From Micromonospora sp. C95 (lineage in GTDB: Bacteria > Actinomycetota > Actinomycetes > Mycobacteriales > Micromonosporaceae), in the NCBI RefSeq assembly GCF_018070465.1, contig NZ_JAGPXT010000008.1:62001-126000 (forward strand): a stretch of DNA of 64,000 nucleotides, given 5' to 3'. The position numbers and the translations under genes were made by a program. Under the pieces are notes generated by a model, which saw only the letters and a program-made list of their open reading frames with translations, was not told the origin of the DNA and ran no database searches. Positions 10,139-19,987 of this stretch are shown piece after piece. Every line of letters begins with the position of its first letter. Positions within the stretch are counted from its first letter, which is position 1.

Positions 10139-11122
10139 GTGAAACTGCTCGTCACCGGCGGGGCCGGCTTCATCGGCAGCGTGGTGACCCGGATGCTGCT
10201 CGACGCCGGACACGAGGTGGTCGTGCTGGACGATCTGCGCACCGGCCACCGGGTCGCACTGGCTCCCGAAGCCACCCACATCGAGGCCGGCATCCACGAC
10301 GCGGGCAAGGTGCTCACCCGGCAGGCCGGCTTCGACGGCGTGCTGCACTTCGCCGCGCTGATCGCCGCCGGTGAGTCGATGGTCGCCCCCGAGCGGTACT
10401 GGCACAACAACACCGTCGGCACGCTGGCGCTCATCGACGCGGTGCGGGCCGCCGGGGTACCGCGGCTGGTGTTCTCCTCGACCGCCGCGGTCTACGGCAA
10501 TCCCACCGAGCTGCCCATCCCGGAGACCGCCGTCAAGGCACCCACGAACACGTACGGGGCGACGAAGCTCGCCGCCGACATGGCGCTCACGTCCGAGTCG
10601 ATCGGGCACGGCCTGGCCGCCGTGTCGCTGCGCTACTTCAACGTCGCCGGTGCCCACCTCGACGGTGACGTCGTCCTCGGCGAACGGCACGACCCCGAGA
10701 CACACCTCATCCCGATCGCCCTGCAGGTGGCCGCCGACCGGCGGGACAAGCTGCAACTCTTCGGCGACGACTACCCCACCGTCGACGGCACCTGCGTCCG
10801 CGACTACATCCACGTCTCGGACCTGGCCCGGGCCCACCTGCTCGCCCTGGACGCGGCCACCGGCGGCCAGCACCGCATCTACAACCTCGGCAACGGCAAC
10901 GGCTTCACCAACCGGCAGGTGGTCGAGGTCGTCCGGGAGGTCACCGGGCACCCGGTGCCGGTCGAGGTGGCGCCCCGCCGCGAGGGCGACCCGGCCGAGC
11001 TGGTCGCCTCCTCCGCCCTGGCTCGCGCCGAGCTGGGCTGGGAACCCCGCAAGCCCACCCTGCACGACATCGTGACCGACGCCTGGGTCTTCTACCGCAC
11101 GCAGGTCCTGGACCGCCGGTGA
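10139..11122 (+). CDS. galE: UDP-glucose 4-epimerase
   Basis: 327-residue extended short-chain dehydrogenase. NAD-binding GGAGFIG is at residues 7-13, the catalytic S114 lies in VFSSTAAVYG, and YGATK gives Y139 and K143. DYIHVSDLARAH is the usual downstream GalE signature. GTG start at 10139 with GGGAGGAA upstream. It interconverts UDP-glucose and UDP-galactose in the Leloir pathway and supplies UDP-galactose for glycans. Overlaps galK by a GTGA junction, so the two are cotranscribed and translationally coupled. No galT is present in the window. Confidence 0.95.
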   Translation: MKLLVTGGAGFIGSVVTRMLLDAGHEVVVLDDLRTGHRVALAPEATHIEAGIHDAGKVLTRQAGFDGVLHFAALIAAGESMVAPERYWHNNTVGTLALIDAVRAAGVPRLVFSSTAAVYGNPTELPIPETAVKAPTNTYGATKLAADMALTSESIGHGLAAVSLRYFNVAGAHLDGDVVLGERHDPETHLIPIALQVAADRRDKLQLFGDDYPTVDGTCVRDYIHVSDLARAHLLALDAATGGQHRIYNLGNGNGFTNRQVVEVVREVTGHPVPVEVAPRREGDPAELVASSALARAELGWEPRKPTLHDIVTDAWVFYRTQVLDRR

Positions 11123-12288
11123 CCAGTCACTCCGACGCGGTGGCCGACCGTGCCACCAGCTGCTTCCAGCACGCCTACGGCGAGGCGCCCGCCGGCCGCT
11201 GGGCGGCTCCCGGCCGGGTCAACCTGATCGGTGAGCACACCGACTACAACGACGGATTCGTGCTGCCGTTCGCGCTTCCACTGCGCACCGTCGTCGCGGC
11301 CACGCCGCAGCCGACCGGCAGCTGGACGGTCTGCTCCGAGCTGACCGGCGAAACGGTCAGCTTCGGCACCGACGAGGTGAGCCGCCCCGGTCGGGTGACC
11401 GGTTGGGCGGCGTACGTGGCCGGGGTGGTGTGGGCGCTGCGGGAGGCCGGCCACCCCGTGACCGGCGCCCGGCTGGCCGTCGCCTCCGACGTGCCGCTGG
11501 GCGCCGGGCTCTCCTCCTCCGCCGCGCTGGAGGCCGCCGTGCTCGCCGCCCTCGTCAACCTGGGCCGGCTGGACCTGCCGGCCGAACAGCAGCCCCGGCT
11601 GGCCCAGCGCGCCGAGAACCAGTACGTCGGCGCGCCCACCGGCATCATGGATCAGTCAGCGGTGATCCGCTGCCGCACCGGACACGCCCTCTTCCTCGAC
11701 TGCCGCACCGAGCAGGTCGAACACATCCCGTTCGACCTCGACGCCGCGGGCCTCGCGATGCTGGTGATCGACAGTCGCGCCCCGCACCGGCACGCCGACG
11801 GCGAGTACGCGGCCCGCCGCGCCAGCTGCGAGAAGGCCGCCGCACTGCTCGACGTACCCGCCCTGCGGGACGTGCCCGTCGCCGGCCTCGACGAGGCGCT
11901 GGCCCGGTTGCCCGACGACGAGACCCGCCGCCGGGTCCGCCACGTGGTCACCGAGGACCAGCGGGTGCTCGACACCGTCGCGCTGCTCCGTGCCGGGCAG
12001 GTCCGGCGGATCGGTCCGCTGCTCACCGCCTCGCACGCCTCCATGCGGGACGACTTCGCCATCACCGTCCCCGAGGTGGACGTCGCGGTCGAGGCCGCGC
12101 TGGCCGCGGGGGCGCTCGGCGCCCGGATGACCGGTGGTGGCTTCGGCGGCTGCGTGCTCGCCCTGGTCGAAGCGGACCAGTCCGACCGGGTTGCCGCCGC
12201 CGTCACCGCCGCCTACACCGACCGCGCCTTCACCGCACCCACCTTCACCACCGCCACCCCCGCCCCAGGCGCCACCCGCCTGGACTGA
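11119..12288 (+). CDS. galK: Galactokinase
   Basis: 389-residue GHMP kinase. The galactokinase signature GRVNLIGEHTDYNDG lies at about residues 33-47, the phosphate-binding motif PLGAGLSSSAALE at about 131-143, and the third motif RMTGGGFGGCVLAL near the C-terminus. Phosphorylates galactose to galactose-1-phosphate. GTG start overlapping the galE stop by four bases; no independent Shine-Dalgarno is obvious, supporting coupling. A strong hairpin follows the stop after 11 bp. Confidence 0.95.
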   Translation: MTSHSDAVADRATSCFQHAYGEAPAGRWAAPGRVNLIGEHTDYNDGFVLPFALPLRTVVAATPQPTGSWTVCSELTGETVSFGTDEVSRPGRVTGWAAYVAGVVWALREAGHPVTGARLAVASDVPLGAGLSSSAALEAAVLAALVNLGRLDLPAEQQPRLAQRAENQYVGAPTGIMDQSAVIRCRTGHALFLDCRTEQVEHIPFDLDAAGLAMLVIDSRAPHRHADGEYAARRASCEKAAALLDVPALRDVPVAGLDEALARLPDDETRRRVRHVVTEDQRVLDTVALLRAGQVRRIGPLLTASHASMRDDFAITVPEVDVAVEAALAAGALGARMTGGGFGGCVLALVEADQSDRVAAAVTAAYTDRAFTAPTFTTATPAPGATRLD

Positions 12289-12299
12289 CCCCCTACCCG

Positions 12300-12357
12300 T
12301 TGATCAAGAAGTTCTGGTCGGGATTCAGCGCGATCCCGACCAGAACTTCTTGATCAA
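12300..12357. terminator. Bidirectional hairpin between convergent galK and cysN
   Basis: Perfect 25-bp inverted repeat: arms 12300-12324 and 12333-12357, loop TCAGCGCG. The arms begin TTGATCAAGAAGTTCTGGTC. It lies 11 bp past the galK stop and 17 bp before the cysN stop, so it can serve both convergent transcripts. No long U tract follows, as is usual for high-GC actinomycetes. Confidence 0.85.
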
Positions 12358-12374
12358 CAAGCGTGCTGGGTGAG

Positions 12375-13676
12375 TCAGGGGGTTTCGACGATCATGCCGG
12401 CGCCGACCGTGCGGTTGGTGGCCTCGTCGATGATGATGAACCCGCCGGTGGTGCGGTTGCGCCGGTACTCGTCGGCCAGCAGCGGGATGGTGGTCCGCAG
12501 GCGGACCCGGCCGATCTCGTTGAGCCGCAACTCGGTCGCTGACTCGTCGCGATGCAGCGAGTTGATGTCGAGGCGGTAATGCAGGTCTCGGACGATGGCC
12601 CGCGCCGCACGGGTCGTGTGCTTGATCGAGTACTTGCCGCCGACCTGCAACGGACGTGTCTCGTCCATCCAGCAGACCATCGCCTCGATGTCCTGGGCCA
12701 CCGCCGGCGCGTTGTTCGGCCGGCAGATCATGTCACCACGCGAGATGTCGATCTCGTTCTCCAGGCGTACCGTCACCGACATCGGCGGGAACGCCTCCGC
12801 GACCGGCCCGTCCGCGGTCTCCACCGCGGCGATCCGGCTGGTGAAGCCCGAGGGCAGCACCATCACCTCGTCACCCGGCTTGAGCACCCCTGAGGCCACC
12901 TGGCCGGCATAGCCCCGGTAGTCGGTCACCGTGGTCGACTGGGGGCGGATCACGTACTGCACCGGGAAGCGGACATCGACCAGGTTACGGTCGCTGGCGA
13001 TGTGCACCCGCTCCAGGTGGTGCAGCAGCGCCGGGCCCTCGTACCAGGGCATGTTCTCCGAACGGCTGACGATGTTGTCGCCCCGCAACGCGGAGATCGG
13101 CACCACCGTCAGATCCGGCGCGTCCAACTTCGCGGCGAACGTGGTGAACTCGTCGGCGATCCGCTCGAAGACCTCCTGCGAGAAGTCGACCAGATCCATC
13201 TTGTTGACGCAGAGCACCAGGTGCGGCACCCGCAACAGCGAGCAGAGGAAGGCATGCCGGCGGGACTGCTCGACCAGACCCTTGCGGGCGTCCACCAGGA
13301 TCAGCGCCAGATCCGCGGTGGACGCACCGGTGACCATGTTCCGGGTGTACTGGATGTGCCCGGGGGTGTCGGCGATGATGAACTTGCGCCGAGGCGTGGC
13401 GAAGTAGCGGTACGCCACGTCGATCGTGATGCCCTGCTCCCGCTCCGCCCGCAACCCGTCGGTGAGCAGCGCCAGGTTGGTGTACTCGTCACCCCGGGCC
13501 GCGCTGACCGCCTCCACCGCCGCCAACTGGTCGGTGAACAGCGACTTCGTGTCGTAGAGCAGCCGACCGATCAGGGTCGACTTGCCGTCGTCGACACTCC
13601 CGGCCGTGGCGAATCGCAACAGGTCCATCGGCCGGCCCTCGGCGACCGCAGCAGTGGCCAGAGTCTCGGTGCTCAT
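12375..13676 (-). CDS. cysN: Sulfate adenylyltransferase GTPase subunit
   Basis: 433 residues. EF-Tu-like GTPase with P-loop GSVDDGKST (26-34), DTPGH, and NKMD for guanine recognition, followed by two beta-barrel domains. Forms the heterodimer with CysD that makes adenosine 5'-phosphosulfate from sulfate and ATP, using GTP hydrolysis to drive the reaction. There is no fused CysC (APS kinase) domain, unlike the mycobacterial protein. The start ATG shares one base with the cysD stop (TGATG). Confidence 0.95.
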   Translation of the reverse strand: MSTETLATAAVAEGRPMDLLRFATAGSVDDGKSTLIGRLLYDTKSLFTDQLAAVEAVSAARGDEYTNLALLTDGLRAEREQGITIDVAYRYFATPRRKFIIADTPGHIQYTRNMVTGASTADLALILVDARKGLVEQSRRHAFLCSLLRVPHLVLCVNKMDLVDFSQEVFERIADEFTTFAAKLDAPDLTVVPISALRGDNIVSRSENMPWYEGPALLHHLERVHIASDRNLVDVRFPVQYVIRPQSTTVTDYRGYAGQVASGVLKPGDEVMVLPSGFTSRIAAVETADGPVAEAFPPMSVTVRLENEIDISRGDMICRPNNAPAVAQDIEAMVCWMDETRPLQVGGKYSIKHTTRAARAIVRDLHYRLDINSLHRDESATELRLNEIGRVRLRTTIPLLADEYRRNRTTGGFIIIDEATNRTVGAGMIVETP

Positions 13677-14584
13677 CAGAAGTAGCCCTCCCGCTTGCGG
13701 TCCTCCATGGCGGCCTCGCTGACCCGGTCGTCGCCCCGGGTCGCGCCACGCTCGGTGATCCGGGTCGCGGCGACCTCGTCGATGACCTTCTCGACCGTGT
13801 CCGCGTCGGAACGCACCGCCGCCGTGCAGGAGGCGTCGCCGACCGTGCGATACCGCACCCGAGCCTTGAACCGCTCCTCACCGGCCCGCGCCGGCAGGAA
13901 CTCGTTCACCGCGTAGAGCATCCCGTCCCGCTCGACCACCTCACGCTCGTGCGCGTAGTAGATCGACGGCAACTCGATGCGCTCGCGGGCGATGTAGTGC
14001 CACACGTCCAACTCGGTCCAGTTGGACAGCGGGAACACCCGGATCGACTCGCCGGAATGATGCCGCCCGTTGTAGAGCGCCCACAGCTCCGGCCGCTGGT
14101 TCTTCGGATCCCACTGGCCGAACTCGTCCCGGAAGCTGAACATCCGTTCCTTCGCCCGGGCCTTCTCCTCGTCCCGCCGCGCCCCGCCGAAAAGGGCGTT
14201 GAAACGGTGCTTCTCCACCGCTTCCAGCAGCACCGGCGTCTGGATCCGGTTACGCGTCCCGTCCGCCGGCTCCCGGACCAGGCCACTGGCCAGCGCCTCC
14301 GGCACGCTGGCCACCACCAGTTGCAGGCCCAGCTCGGCCACCCGGCGGTCGCGGTAGTCGAGCACCTCCGGGAAGTTGTGCCCCGTGTCGACATGCATCA
14401 CCGGGAACGGAATGTGACCCGGTGCGAACGCCTTCTGCGCCAGCCGGAGCATGACGATCGAGTCCTTGCCACCGGAGAAGAGCAGCACCGGCCGCTCCAA
14501 CTCGGCGACCACCTCGCGCATCACGAAGATGCTCTCCGCCTCCAGCGCGTCGAGATGGGTGACCTGGTAGGCAGCACTGGTCAT
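13676..14584 (-). CDS. cysD: Sulfate adenylyltransferase catalytic subunit
   Basis: 302 residues of the PAPS reductase-like/PP-loop ATPase fold. The PP-loop SGGKDS is at residues 37-42, and RNRIQTPVLLEAVEKH and FGGARRDEEKARAKER are typical CysD segments. ATG at 14584 (MTSAAYQVTHLDALEAES) gives the family length; the frame extends to 14668 but into the gap after cysQ. Second gene of the cysQ-cysD-cysN set, 74 bp after cysQ. Confidence 0.95.
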   Translation of the reverse strand: MTSAAYQVTHLDALEAESIFVMREVVAELERPVLLFSGGKDSIVMLRLAQKAFAPGHIPFPVMHVDTGHNFPEVLDYRDRRVAELGLQLVVASVPEALASGLVREPADGTRNRIQTPVLLEAVEKHRFNALFGGARRDEEKARAKERMFSFRDEFGQWDPKNQRPELWALYNGRHHSGESIRVFPLSNWTELDVWHYIARERIELPSIYYAHEREVVERDGMLYAVNEFLPARAGEERFKARVRYRTVGDASCTAAVRSDADTVEKVIDEVAATRITERGATRGDDRVSEAAMEDRKREGYF

Positions 14585-14658
14585 GACACCGGCTCGATTC
14601 GCTCGGTCATCCGCTTTCCAGACCTTTCCGGTCGGGGATGTCAGGAAGTAGCGACAGG

Positions 14659-15492
14659 CTACCCGCAATGCCGCTGCAACGCCGCAAGTAACCGGCTGGC
14701 GAGATCCTTACGGCACACCAACAGGTCCGGCAGGCGCGGATCCGCCTCGTTGTATTTCAGCGCAGAACCATCTATCCGGGAAGCGTGCAGTCCGGTGGCC
14801 GTCGCCACAGCAACCGGCGCTGCCGAGTCCCACTCGTACTGGCCGCCGGCATGGATGTACGCGTCCACCTCACCGGTGACCACCGCGGCGATCTTCGCAC
14901 CGGCCGAGCCCATCGGCACCAACTGCGCCCCGACCTCCTCGGCGAGATCGGTCAGGAACACCGGCGGTCGGCTGCGACTCGCCGCCAGCCGCAACCGGCC
15001 CGCGCCACCCGCCGTCGCCGCCTCCGGCGTCATCGGAGGATAGGCCGGCGGCAGGTCCGTACCCAGCACCCGGTGCTGCGCCGGCAGCCCGACCGCACCG
15101 GCGACCAGACCGTGCGACGTGGTCGCGTTGCGCGCCCAGAGCGCCACATGCACCGCCCAGTCCGCGCGCCCCTGCTCGCTGAACTCCCGGGTACCGTCCA
15201 ACGGATCGATGATCCAGACCCGGTCGGCGGTCAACCGCGACACCGCACCGGCGTTCACCTCGGCCGCCCACGCCAGCCGGGACCCCTCGTCCTCCTCGGA
15301 GAGCACCGCGTCACCCGGACGCCACCTCGCCAGCTCGGTACGGATCAGGTCGTGCGAGACCTTGTCCCCCGCCGACTTCAACGCACCGGCATCGGCGAAC
15401 CCCATCTCCGCCCGCAGGCCCAGCAACGCCTGCCCGGCCCGATCCGCCAGCCACCGCGCGAACGCCCCGTCGATCATCGGTGGACCGCTCAT
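14659..15492 (-). CDS. cysQ: 3'(2'),5'-bisphosphate nucleotidase CysQ
   Basis: 277 residues, inositol monophosphatase-like fold. Metal-binding motifs SEEDEG, IIDPLDGTREF and YEWDSAAPVAVATATG are all present. Removes the 3'-phosphate of PAP, the by-product of PAPS use, and so keeps sulfate assimilation running. ATG at 15492 (MSGPPMIDGAFARWL) is the natural N-terminus; the much longer frame to 15927 runs through the next gene. Upstream of cysD on the same strand, which fixes the sulfate-assimilation role. Confidence 0.9.
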   Translation of the reverse strand: MSGPPMIDGAFARWLADRAGQALLGLRAEMGFADAGALKSAGDKVSHDLIRTELARWRPGDAVLSEEDEGSRLAWAAEVNAGAVSRLTADRVWIIDPLDGTREFSEQGRADWAVHVALWARNATTSHGLVAGAVGLPAQHRVLGTDLPPAYPPMTPEAATAGGAGRLRLAASRSRPPVFLTDLAEEVGAQLVPMGSAGAKIAAVVTGEVDAYIHAGGQYEWDSAAPVAVATATGLHASRIDGSALKYNEADPRLPDLLVCRKDLASRLLAALQRHCG

Positions 15493-15671
15493 GCTTCCGC
15501 TCCCGTCGCCACGATCCGCGTACGCCGAGCGGCCGGCCTCGCCCCGACCGCCGAACCCGCACACTACCGGGCCACCGGCGAACCGACCGCGACAGCCCAC
15601 CCCAGACGCGTGTGTCGAGGTCACCGGTCTAACGCGAGACGAAGGCCAAACGGGGCAGTTCGGAACCCACG

Positions 15672-16262
15672 CTAGACCCCGTGGTAGAGGTTCTGGGTCG
15701 GCTCCACACCCCGGCTGACCACGGATTCCACCACGTCTGCGGCCCGATCCACCAGGAAGTCCAGCTCCTTGCGCTCCACCGCGCCGAAATCCGACAGCAC
15801 ATAGTCCGCCGGATCCTGCCGCCCCGGCGGCCGACCGACCCCGAACCGCACCCGCACGTAGTCCTTCGTGCCCAACGACTTCGACATCGACCGTAGGCCG
15901 TTGTGCCCGCCCTCGCCACCGCCGCACTTGACCCGCACCTGGCCGTAACCGATGTCCAGCTCGTCGTGCACCGCGATCACCCGGCCCGGCGGCACCTTGT
16001 AGAACTGCGCCAGACCCACCACCGGCCCACCGGACAGATTCATGTAGGTCAGCGGCTTGGCCAGCACCAGCTTCGGCCCGCCCAATCCCAGCCGGCCCTC
16101 GGCGACCTCGGCCACCGCCCGCCGGTGCCGGCCGAACTTCGCACCCAGCCGACCGGCCAGCAGGTCGGCGACCATGAACCCGACGTTGTGCCGGTTGCCC
16201 GCGTACTCCCGGCCCGGGTTACCCAGGCCCACCACGAGCCACGGCCCGGTCTCCTCCGTCAC
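15672..16262 (-). CDS. pth: Peptidyl-tRNA hydrolase
   Basis: 196 residues. Family motifs: [10 protein letters not shown] (11-20) with N15, catalytic H25 in [24 protein letters not shown] and [12 protein letters not shown]. Recycles tRNA from prematurely released peptidyl-tRNA. Start is GTG 16262 ([12 protein letters not shown]) with GGGAGGGG eight bases upstream; the longer frame to 16628 has no ribosome site. Follows rplY, the usual actinobacterial pair. Confidence 0.96.
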   Translation of the reverse strand: MTEETGPWLVVGLGNPGREYAGNRHNVGFMVADLLAGRLGAKFGRHRRAVAEVAEGRLGLGGPKLVLAKPLTYMNLSGGPVVGLAQFYKVPPGRVIAVHDELDIGYGQVRVKCGGGEGGHNGLRSMSKSLGTKDYVRVRFGVGRPPGRQDPADYVLSDFGAVERKELDFLVDRAADVVESVVSRGVEPTQNLYHGV

Positions 16263-16325
16263 CGCCCGCCCCTCCCGCTCGTACCAGCGGTCAACCACCG
16301 CCCGCCGCCGATCATCCGATACGCC

Positions 16326-16357
16326 GACAGGCGCCCCCGGAACCGGGGACGCCTGTC
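16326..16357 (-). terminator. Hairpin between rplY and pth
   Basis: Inverted repeat GACAGGCG...CGCCTGTC with an inner CCCCGG/CCGGGG stem and an AA apex. It begins 17 bp after the rplY stop in the direction of transcription. Without a U tract it may be a partial terminator or an mRNA stability element that sets the rplY:pth ratio. Confidence 0.6.
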
Positions 16358-16374
16358 GCAAAACTGTGCGCCTG

Positions 16375-17064
16375 TCAGGCCTCGGTACGACCCTCGGTGC
16401 CCGCCTCGCCCTCGGCGGCCGGCGCCTCGGCAGCACCCTCGGTGACCTCGCCGACCTCGGCCTCGGCCTCCTCGGTGGCCTCCTCGACCTCGGGCAGCGT
16501 CGACTCCAGCTGCTCGGCGGTCGGCGCGGCGGTGATCGAGGCGACCAGCATCTCCGGGTCGCCGGCCAGCTCCACACCCGCCGGCAACGACACGTCAGCG
16601 GCGGTGATCTGGGAACCCGCCTCGGCACCCTCGATCGAAGCCTCCAGGTGATCCGGCACCGTCGTCGCGTCGGCGGTCACCGAGAGGGTGTCGTGGTCGT
16701 GCACGATCAGCGTGTCGCGCGCCGCCTCACCCGTGAGCTGGACCGGCACGTCCACGGTGACCTTCTCACCGCGACGCACCAGCAGCAGGTCGACGTGCTC
16801 GAAGGTGTCCTTGATCGGGTCCCGCTGGATCGCCTTCGGCAGCGCCAGCGCCTGCGTGCCGTCGCTGATGTCGAGCGCGAGGAGCTGGTTGGCGCCACCA
16901 TTACGAATGGCCGCCGCGAACTCGCGGGCCGGCAGCGAGATGTGCTTGGGCTTCTCGCCATGGCCGTACAGCACGGCGGGCACCTTGCCGGCCCGGCGGG
17001 TACGGCGGGCACCACCCTTGCCGAACTCGGTGCGGGGCTCGGCGCTGATCTTTACCTCGGACAC
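16375..17064 (-). CDS. rplY: Ribosomal protein bL25 (TL5/CTC type)
   Basis: 229 residues. N-terminal L25 5S-rRNA-binding domain ([20 protein letters not shown]... through [12 protein letters not shown]), C-terminal TL5/CTC domain, then an acidic Ala/Glu tail ([19 protein letters not shown]). GTG start at 17064 has AGGAG eight bases upstream; the longer frame to 17214 lacks one. Binds 5S rRNA in the large subunit. Confidence 0.93.
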   Translation of the reverse strand: MSEVKISAEPRTEFGKGGARRTRRAGKVPAVLYGHGEKPKHISLPAREFAAAIRNGGANQLLALDISDGTQALALPKAIQRDPIKDTFEHVDLLLVRRGEKVTVDVPVQLTGEAARDTLIVHDHDTLSVTADATTVPDHLEASIEGAEAGSQITAADVSLPAGVELAGDPEMLVASITAAPTAEQLESTLPEVEEATEEAEAEVGEVTEGAAEAPAAEGEAGTEGRTEA

Positions 17065-17329
17065 GGGGAAACTCCTGATGCTTCGCTGCGGCAGCTTGTC
17101 GTCTGGCGGTGCTGGGCGGGGGGCTCGCAGGGGCTCATGCGTCAGAAGACTGCCCGGAGCACCGCGTCGATCACGGTGCCTCCGTGCGGCGCTTCTCAGC
17201 GGCCCGCAGGGCACCCTCGCCGTGGCAACCGCACCAGTCTACCCGAGCGATTTCCCGGGTTTCCGGCAGTCCCCGTAACACCCGGATTCCCGCCCGGCAC
17301 CGACCAGACGACTCAGCGGTGAACGGCGC

Positions 17330-18310
17330 TCAGCTCAGCCCGCCGAAGAGAGTGGTCACCGAGCCGTCGTCGAAGACCTCGCGGATCGCCCGGGCCAGCA
17401 GCGGCGCGATCGACAGCACGGTGAGCTTGTCGAGCTGCTTCTCCGGCGGCAACGGAAGCGTGTTGGTCACCACGACCTCACTGATCGGGCTGTTCTTCAA
17501 CCGCTCCGTCGCCGGATCGGACAGCAGCGCGTGGGTGGACGCCACGATCACGTCCGCCGCCCCCGACTCCTTCAGGATGTCCGCCGCCCGGCAGATCGTG
17601 CCACCCGTGTCGATCATGTCGTCGACGATCAGGCAGACCCGATCCTCGACCTCACCGACCACCCGGTTCGCCACCACCTGGTTCGGCTTCATCGGATCCC
17701 GGGTCTTGTGGATGAACGCCAGCGGGCAACCACCCAGCCGGTCCGTCCACCGCTCGGCCACCCGCACCCGGCCGGAGTCCGGCGCGACCACCGTCATCGG
17801 CCGGCCCGCGTACTTGCGCTCCACGTACTCGGCCAGGATGTCCATCGCGAAGAGGTGGTCCACCGGGCCGTCGAAGAAACCCTGGATCTGCGCGGTGTGC
17901 AGGTCCACCGTGAGGATGCGGTTCGCCCCGGCGGTCTTCAGCAGGTCGGCGACCAACCGCGCCGAGATCGGCTCCCGGCCGCGGTGCTTCTTGTCCTGCC
18001 GGGAGTACGGATAGAACGGCAGGACGACCGTGATCCGCTTGGCCGAACCACGCTTCAGCGCGTCGACCATGATCAGGGTCTCCATGACCCAGGTGTTCAC
18101 CCCGTGCGTGACCGACTGCACCACGAAGGCGTCCGAACCACGTACCGAGTCCTTGAACCGTACGAAGATCTCGCCGTTGGCGAACTCGTACGCGTCGGCC
18201 GGAGTCGGCGCGACGCCGAGCACCTCGCCGATCTCCTTGGCCAACTCCGGAAAACCACGTCCGGAAAAGAGCATCAGGCTCTTGCGGTTTTCGGCGACGA
18301 TGCTGCCCAT
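17330..18310 (-). CDS. prs: Ribose-phosphate diphosphokinase (PRPP synthase)
   Basis: 326 residues, class I enzyme. Visible motifs: FANGEIFVRF, PYSRQDKKHRGREPISARL, DLHTAQIQGFF, and the PRPP-binding loop CLIVDDMIDTGGTI. Makes PRPP from ribose-5-phosphate and ATP for nucleotide, histidine, tryptophan and cell-wall arabinose precursors. Downstream of glmU on the same strand, 62 bp away, the conserved actinobacterial order. Confidence 0.97.
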   Translation of the reverse strand: MGSIVAENRKSLMLFSGRGFPELAKEIGEVLGVAPTPADAYEFANGEIFVRFKDSVRGSDAFVVQSVTHGVNTWVMETLIMVDALKRGSAKRITVVLPFYPYSRQDKKHRGREPISARLVADLLKTAGANRILTVDLHTAQIQGFFDGPVDHLFAMDILAEYVERKYAGRPMTVVAPDSGRVRVAERWTDRLGGCPLAFIHKTRDPMKPNQVVANRVVGEVEDRVCLIVDDMIDTGGTICRAADILKESGAADVIVASTHALLSDPATERLKNSPISEVVVTNTLPLPPEKQLDKLTVLSIAPLLARAIREVFDDGSVTTLFGGLS

Positions 18311-18372
18311 GGGCCCGTCTGCTCCCGTGTTCGGTCGGTGGCACCCGGCCTGCGGTGGTGGTCGGCCGGGGA

Positions 18373-19896
18373 CTATTCGGTTGCAGTATCTCCCGCCCCA
18401 GGCCTACCGCCCACCGACTCGGCGGTGCCGTGGATTGGCTCACCTTCGCTTGCGGACGACGTGCCGGCCGAAGCACCCTGCGCACGCTCGGCCGCCTCGG
18501 CGGCGGCGGTGCCGGCCCGCCGCTTGAGCACCCAGCCCTCGATGTTGCGCTGCCGCGCCCGAGCCACACCCATCGCGCCCGCCGGTACGTTCTCGATGAT
18601 CACCGAACCGGCCGCGGTGTACGCCCCGTCGCCCACCTCGACCGGCGCGACGAACATGTTGTCCGCGCCTGTCCGGGCGTGGCTGCCGATCACCGTCCGG
18701 TGCTTCCGCACCCCGTCGTAGTTGACGAACACCGACGCCGCACCGATGTTGCTCTGCTCGCCGATCGTGGCGTCACCCACGTACGTCAGGTGCGGCACCT
18801 TCGAGCCGGCGCCGATCTCCGAGTTCTTCACCTCAACGAACGTGCCGACCTTCGCCCGCTCCGCCAACCGGGCGTCCGGCCGCAGGTACGCGTACGGCCC
18901 GACGCTGGCGCCCGGCCCCACCTCGGCGCCGACCGCGTGGCTGCGCAGCACCGTCGCGCCGGGCCCCACCACCGTGTCGATCAACGTCACGTCCGGCCCG
19001 ACCACGGCACCGCTGCCGATCACCGACCCGCCACGTAGCTGGGTGTTCTGATCCACCACCGCGTCGCGATCCAGTGCCACGGTCACGTCGATCCAGGTGG
19101 TCTCGGGGTCGAGCAGACTGACGCCGGCCCGCATCCACCGCTCGTTGACCCGATCGCGCAGCAGCCGGCGCAACGCCGCCAGCTCCACCCGGTCGTTGCA
19201 GCCGAGCGTCTCGCTGTGGTCGGCCGCCAGATGCACACCCACCGGCTCGCCGGCGGACACCAGCATCTTGAAGACGTCGGTGAGGTACTCCTCGCCCTGG
19301 TCGTTGTCCGTCGACAGCTTGCCGAGCACGTCCCGCAGCCGAGCCGCGTCGAAGGCGTAGATGCCGGCGTTGATCTCCCGGAGCGCCAGCTGAGCGGCGG
19401 TCGCGTCACGCTGCTCGACGATCTGTTCCAACCGGCCCGCGGCGTCCCGCACGATGCGTCCGAGCCCGGTCGGGTCCGGCACCTGCGCCGCGAGCACGGT
19501 CGCCGCCGCGCCCTCGCTCTCGTGCGCCGCCACCAGCTCACCGACCGTCTCCGGCCGCAGCAACGGCACGTCGCCGTTGAGCACCACCACCGTGCCGGTG
19601 ACCTCCGGGGCGGCCTCCAGCGCGATCCGCACCGCGTGTCCGGTGCCGAGCTGTTCGGCCTGGTGAACCGCGGTGGCCTCGGGAGCGATCCCGGCGAGGT
19701 GGGCGCGGACCTGGTCGGCACCGTGCCCCACCACCACCAGGGTGCGTGCCGCACCGAGCGGGTCGGCCGCGTTGAGGACGTGACCCACAAGTGTCCGGCC
19801 GAGCAGCGGGTGCAGGACCTTGGGCAACGAGGACTTCATCCGCTTGCCCTCACCGGCGGCGAGCACGACGACGGTACGGGTTTGGGGCTCGGGCAC
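18373..19896 (-). CDS. glmU: Bifunctional UDP-GlcNAc pyrophosphorylase / GlcN-1-P acetyltransferase
   Basis: 507 residues. The N-terminal nucleotidyltransferase starts VVVLAAGEGKRM (9-20); the C-terminal half is a left-handed beta-helix of hexapeptide repeats including SGAVVGPDVTLIDTVVGPG and the acetyltransferase segment YVGDATIGEQSNIGAASVF. The last 50 residues are an Ala/Glu/Ser-rich tail. GTG start at 19896 with GGGAG nine bases upstream; the frame runs on through tRNA sequence to 20055 and cannot be used. Supplies UDP-GlcNAc for peptidoglycan. Confidence 0.96.
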   Translation of the reverse strand: MPEPQTRTVVVLAAGEGKRMKSSLPKVLHPLLGRTLVGHVLNAADPLGAARTLVVVGHGADQVRAHLAGIAPEATAVHQAEQLGTGHAVRIALEAAPEVTGTVVVLNGDVPLLRPETVGELVAAHESEGAAATVLAAQVPDPTGLGRIVRDAAGRLEQIVEQRDATAAQLALREINAGIYAFDAARLRDVLGKLSTDNDQGEEYLTDVFKMLVSAGEPVGVHLAADHSETLGCNDRVELAALRRLLRDRVNERWMRAGVSLLDPETTWIDVTVALDRDAVVDQNTQLRGGSVIGSGAVVGPDVTLIDTVVGPGATVLRSHAVGAEVGPGASVGPYAYLRPDARLAERAKVGTFVEVKNSEIGAGSKVPHLTYVGDATIGEQSNIGAASVFVNYDGVRKHRTVIGSHARTGADNMFVAPVEVGDGAYTAAGSVIIENVPAGAMGVARARQRNIEGWVLKRRAGTAAAEAAERAQGASAGTSSASEGEPIHGTAESVGGRPGAGDTATE

Positions 19897-19987
19897 GACG
19901 TGGCTCCCGTCGGAACGCGGACAGTCTCGCGGCCATGCTAACCGGACAATCCGGCCTGTTCGGCAGGGGCGCGAGGATCGGCAGTTG

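Noticed and set aside
10058..11065. In-frame upstream extension of the CBS protein that would give a 668-residue product
   Set aside because: The extension is exactly the antisense of galE and encodes no membrane helices of a DUF21 domain.
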